Part shown: piece by piece, positions 61,441 through 64,000 of the stretch | Layout of the letters: each line of letters starts with the position of its first letter | How positions within the stretch are numbered: the first letter of the stretch is position 1 | Assembly (NCBI RefSeq): GCF_004346205.1 | Contig: NZ_SMAM01000002.1 | Coordinates: 279,505 to 343,504, forward strand | DNA from: Bibersteinia trehalosi | Lineage (GTDB): Bacteria; Pseudomonadota; Gammaproteobacteria; Enterobacterales; Pasteurellaceae | Direction of reading: 5' to 3' | DNA: 64,000 nucleotides | Program-made: the position numbers and the translations under genes | Notes under the pieces: model-generated | What the model saw: the letters and a program-made list of their open reading frames with translations, nothing else | Database searches by the model: none | What the model was told of the DNA's origin: nothing

Positions 61441-62328
61441 ATGGAATTTCAAAGCCTTAAGCTTTTTCTTGATATTGTGCAAAATCGCAATTTTGCCCGA
61501 ACTGCAGAGAAAAACCATCTTAGTCCATCTGCCCTTTCTCGCCATATCCAACGAATGGAAGACGAGCTGGGCCAGCCGCTTTTTTTACGTGATAATCGTC
61601 AAGTACATTTAACTGAGGCTGGTACTAAATTTCGCCATTTTGCTGAAAAATCATGGGCAGAATGGTTAGAACTACAACATCGATTATCCCCCAAAACGAC
61701 CGAATTAGAGGGTGAGCTGAAACTATTTTGTTCTGTCACCGCTTCTTACAGCCATTTGCCCAGAATTTTGGATAAGTTCCGGCGCAAATACCCCAGAATT
61801 GATATTCAACTTAGCACTGGTGATCCAGCAAAGGCATTACATAATGTCCAATCACTGGCAGTTGATATTTCTCTCGCCGGCAAGCCGGAGCATTTACCTA
61901 GTAATATTGAATTTCACTATATTGATGATATTCACCTTTCTCTTATTGTGCCTAGGATTGCCTGCCCTGCCACACAATTACTGCAACAAAAAGAGATTAA
62001 TTGGAACGAAGTACCATTTATCCTACCAGTTGATGGCCCTGCTCGTAAGCGGATCGATGCTTGGTTTAAAATGCAAAAAATTAAACAGCCCAAAATTTAT
62101 GCAAGCGTGGAAGGACACGAAGCAATTCTACCCATGGTGGCTGTTGGTTGTGGCGTTGCTTTATTACCTGATGTCGTTGCGCAGCATAGCCCTGTAAATA
62201 ACCAAGTTTCTTTTTTCCATCTTGAGCAGCCTATCGAATCTTTTGAACTCGGCATTTTGCTACAACAACGTCGCTTGCAAGAGCCAATTATTAATGCATT
62301 TTGGTCAATTTTGTCTGATCTGGATTAA
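61441..62328 (+). CDS. ilvY: LysR-type regulator IlvY
   Basis: IlvY activates ilvC (acetohydroxyacid isomeroreductase) in response to its substrates. The 295-aa protein has an N-terminal LysR helix-turn-helix (SLKLFLDIVQNRNFARTAEK, then LSPSALSRHIQRMEDELGQPLF) and a C-terminal effector domain; FCSVTASYSHLPRILDKFR and GGHEA-like EGHEAILPMVAVGCGVALLP follow E. coli IlvY closely. I use the ATG at 61441; it has no clear ribosome site. IlvC, usually divergent from it, is not adjacent here. Confidence 0.9.
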   Translation: MEFQSLKLFLDIVQNRNFARTAEKNHLSPSALSRHIQRMEDELGQPLFLRDNRQVHLTEAGTKFRHFAEKSWAEWLELQHRLSPKTTELEGELKLFCSVTASYSHLPRILDKFRRKYPRIDIQLSTGDPAKALHNVQSLAVDISLAGKPEHLPSNIEFHYIDDIHLSLIVPRIACPATQLLQQKEINWNEVPFILPVDGPARKRIDAWFKMQKIKQPKIYASVEGHEAILPMVAVGCGVALLPDVVAQHSPVNNQVSFFHLEQPIESFELGILLQQRRLQEPIINAFWSILSDLD

Positions 62329-62389
62329 ACTCTCAGCCTGAATTTCTGATAAAATAATACGACATTCCCAGCCCCAATAGGAGATAAAA

Positions 62390-63016
62390 ATGAAAGTTAT
62401 TGAAGTTAAACATCCTCTGGTTAAACATAAAATTGGTTTAATGAGAGCGGGTGATATCAGCACTAAAGATTTCCGTCAATTAGCAACTGAAATAGGTAGC
62501 CTACTCACCTATGAATCCACCAAAGATTTAGAAACAGAACAAATTACCATTGATGGTTGGAATGGCCCAGTACAAGTTGAACAAATTAAAGGGAAAAAAG
62601 TAACCGTTGTGCCAATTTTACGTGCGGGTTTAGGTATGATGGACGGAGTTCTAGAACACATCCCAAGCGCAAGAATTAGTGTAGTGGGGATCTACCGTAA
62701 CGAAGAAACGTTAGAACCTGTTCCATACTTCAAAAAATTAGCGAACGATGTTGGCGAGCGTTTAGCGATTGTGGTTGATCCAATGTTGGCAACTGGTGGC
62801 TCAATGATCGCAACTATCGATCTGTTAAAAGAAGCTGGGTGCAAACATATTAAGGTATTAGTTCTCGTTGCTGCACCAGAAGGGATTAAGGCATTAGAAG
62901 CGGCACACCCAGATATTGAGCTTTATACCGCATCAATCGACAGCCACTTAAATGAAAACGGCTACATCATTCCTGGCTTAGGCGATGCAGGTGATAAAAT
63001 TTTCGGAACCAAATAG
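62390..63016 (+). CDS. upp: Uracil phosphoribosyltransferase Upp
   Basis: Upp salvages uracil to UMP using PRPP. The 208-aa enzyme shows [21 protein letters not shown] at the start, the PRPP motif [23 protein letters not shown] near residue 130 and the uracil-binding [17 protein letters not shown] at the end. AATAGGAG precedes the ATG. It is not linked to uraA in this window. Confidence 0.97.
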   Translation: MKVIEVKHPLVKHKIGLMRAGDISTKDFRQLATEIGSLLTYESTKDLETEQITIDGWNGPVQVEQIKGKKVTVVPILRAGLGMMDGVLEHIPSARISVVGIYRNEETLEPVPYFKKLANDVGERLAIVVDPMLATGGSMIATIDLLKEAGCKHIKVLVLVAAPEGIKALEAAHPDIELYTASIDSHLNENGYIIPGLGDAGDKIFGTK

Positions 63017-63026
63017 TTCTAACAAA

Positions 63027-63055
63027 AAAGGCGGAATTTAATTCCGCCTTTCGTT
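63027..63055 (+). terminator. Terminator between upp and sodA
   Basis: AAAGGCGGAAT and ATTCCGCCTTT form a perfect 11-bp stem around TTA, then CGTTT; poly-A on the other side makes it usable by the convergent sodA. Confidence 0.85.
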
Positions 63056-63073
63056 TAGCTTGCTACAATATGC

Positions 63074-63715
63074 TTATTTTGCACAACCACAAGTTGCCAC
63101 TTTATCTTCAAAACGACGGGCAGCCTCATCCCAGTTTACTACATTCCAGAATGCCTTAATGTAATCTGGACGACGGTTTTGATAATGTAAATAGTAAGCG
63201 TGTTCCCAAACATCTAATGCTAAAATAGGGTATCCCTCACAGCCTGCGACTTCCACCCCCATTAATGGGTTATCTTGGTTCGCAGTTGAAACTACCGCTA
63301 ATTTTCCTTCATTTAAAACTAACCACGCCCAGCCTGAGCCAAAACGAGTAGTTGCAGCTTTCTCAAATTCTGCTTGGAAATTTTCAACAGAACCAAAATC
63401 ACGAATGATCGCCTCTTTTAATGCACCTTGTAAAGTTGTACCTGTTTTTAAACCTTTCCAAAATAGAGTATGGTTTACATGACCACCAACATTGTTACGC
63501 ACAGCAACACGTTTGTCCGCAGGCACTTGGCTTAAATCTTTAATTAATGCACCTGGACATTTTTCTAATAACTCAGGATGAGCTTCTAATGCTGCGTTTG
63601 CATTATTTACATAGGTTTGGTGGTGTTTAGAATGGTGAATTTCCATTGTTCTTGCATCGAAATGCGGCTCCAACGCATCATAAGCGTAGCCTAATTCAGG
63701 TAATGTATATGCCAT
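63074..63715 (-). CDS. sodA: Superoxide dismutase, Mn type (SodA)
   Basis: SodA dismutates superoxide in the cytosol. Metal ligands are visible: His in [17 protein letters not shown], His in [12 protein letters not shown], and Asp/His in [20 protein letters not shown]. The GSGWAWLV and the DVWEHAYYL stretches favour manganese, although metal choice cannot be proven. The start is the ATG at 63715 ([10 protein letters not shown], 213 aa) with GAGGATTTAACT upstream; the longer frame begins with a non-coding stretch. The C-terminus has the short tail CGCAK. Confidence 0.94.
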   Translation of the reverse strand: MAYTLPELGYAYDALEPHFDARTMEIHHSKHHQTYVNNANAALEAHPELLEKCPGALIKDLSQVPADKRVAVRNNVGGHVNHTLFWKGLKTGTTLQGALKEAIIRDFGSVENFQAEFEKAATTRFGSGWAWLVLNEGKLAVVSTANQDNPLMGVEVAGCEGYPILALDVWEHAYYLHYQNRRPDYIKAFWNVVNWDEAARRFEDKVATCGCAK

Positions 63716-63952
63716 AGTTAAATCCTCAAAAAATAATAGGTTAAATATGAGTAAAAACTCAGCGGATATTCTAACAAGAAATTTCGTTAAAAGCATATTT
63801 TTTTGATCTCGCTCAAAAACTTATAAGGTTTTCATATTTAAAACTCCTCTCCCGCTCCTGCCCTTTCTCTTAACACCATTTGCAAAATTTTTTCATTTTT
63901 AGACCGCTTGTACAGCCATACTGGCATGAATATCGATTATACCGCCCATAAA
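63716..63952. other. Intergenic region upstream of sodA
   Basis: About 240 AT-rich bases presumably holding the sodA promoter. I see a single uptake signal (GACCGCTTGTACAG near 63902) but no confident promoter, Fur box or small gene. Confidence 0.4.
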
Positions 63953-63980
63953 AAAACGGAGAGCCTAAGCTCTCCGTTTT
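63953..63980 (-). terminator. Terminator of an unseen minus-strand gene
   Basis: AAAACGGAGAGC and GCTCTCCGTTTT form a 12-bp stem around CTAA, and seven T's follow on the minus strand. It implies a leftward gene ending just to its right. Confidence 0.8.
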
Positions 63981-63983
63981 CGC

Positions 63984-64000
63984 TTATTTATCTTCTTTTG
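63984..64000 (-). CDS. Possible 3' end of a minus-strand gene
   Basis: Minus-strand codons ending KEDK then TAA at 63986-63984 sit 4 bases before the terminator at 63953-63980, which is where a gene end is expected. Only a few codons are visible, so neither frame nor product can be confirmed. Confidence 0.3.

Overview
The window is a stretch of ordinary chromosome from a gamma-proteobacterium of the family Pasteurellaceae, most likely the Actinobacillus pleuropneumoniae / Mannheimia / Bibersteinia branch. The evidence is AT-rich DNA, a gene order shared with Haemophilus (fabZ-lpxD-skp-bamA-rseP-cdsA-uppS, HI0073/HI0074-like pair, trpG-HI1388.1-trpD), and many copies of the DNA-uptake word ACAAGCGGT (the Apl-type uptake signal) rather than the Haemophilus influenzae form AAGTGCGGT. 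No prophage, CRISPR array or intact insertion sequence is visible.

Layout. 1-7659 (minus): envelope biogenesis operon for lipid A and fatty acid synthesis (fabZ partial, lpxD), outer-membrane protein folding (an unusually long skp, bamA), regulated proteolysis (rseP), phospholipid (cdsA) and undecaprenyl phosphate carrier (uppS). 7848-10592 (minus): gloB, nagK, a pgpB-type phosphatase and yhbY. 10716-12484: two lipooligosaccharide-type glycosyltransferases, convergent. 12651-13982: argG, ended by a hairpin that is the relic 3' end of an IS3-family transposase. 14251-17739: methionine importer metN-metI-metQ with a second metQ, behind three tandem MetJ boxes. 17817-20213: a glycosyltransferase and aspA. 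20573-23082: dksA-pcnB-folK, with pcnB apparently starting at ATT. 23105-24964 (minus): a membrane phosphoesterase and a nucleotidyltransferase/HEPN pair bracketed by 16-bp direct repeats. 25206-29549: htpG (sigma-32 promoter) and tex. 29600-31536 (minus): lolE and lolD. 31732-33516: eno and a small conserved gene. 33594-37406 (minus): glycosyltransferase, recQ, cyaY, lexA (SOS box). 37620-40064: plsB. 40185-45620 (minus): oligopeptide importer oppA-oppB-oppC plus a single fused two-domain ATPase. 45857-47474 (minus): a methyltransferase and yedI. 47532-51195 (minus): trpE-trpG-tautomerase homologue-trpD, with a TrpR operator and a cloverleaf-like repeat. 51310-54922 (minus): mutT, secA and a secM-like arrest-peptide gene. 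55031-58880: dciA-like, nlpE-like, tRNA-Ser(GGA), bolA, yajG, rsmE, yqgE, ruvX. 58928-63715: tkt, rpmE, ilvY, upp, sodA.

Most content is housekeeping. The best signals are regulatory: a SecM-like stalling peptide before secA, a non-AUG start on pcnB, a sigma-32 promoter folded into a terminator hairpin before htpG, a 101-nt cloverleaf repeat inside the trp operon, an IS end acting as the argG terminator, and repeated use of inverted uptake-sequence pairs as terminators.

Many start codons were moved inward from the longest open frame to an ATG or GTG with a Shine-Dalgarno sequence; each case is stated. All family assignments were made by reading the proteins, not by a database search.
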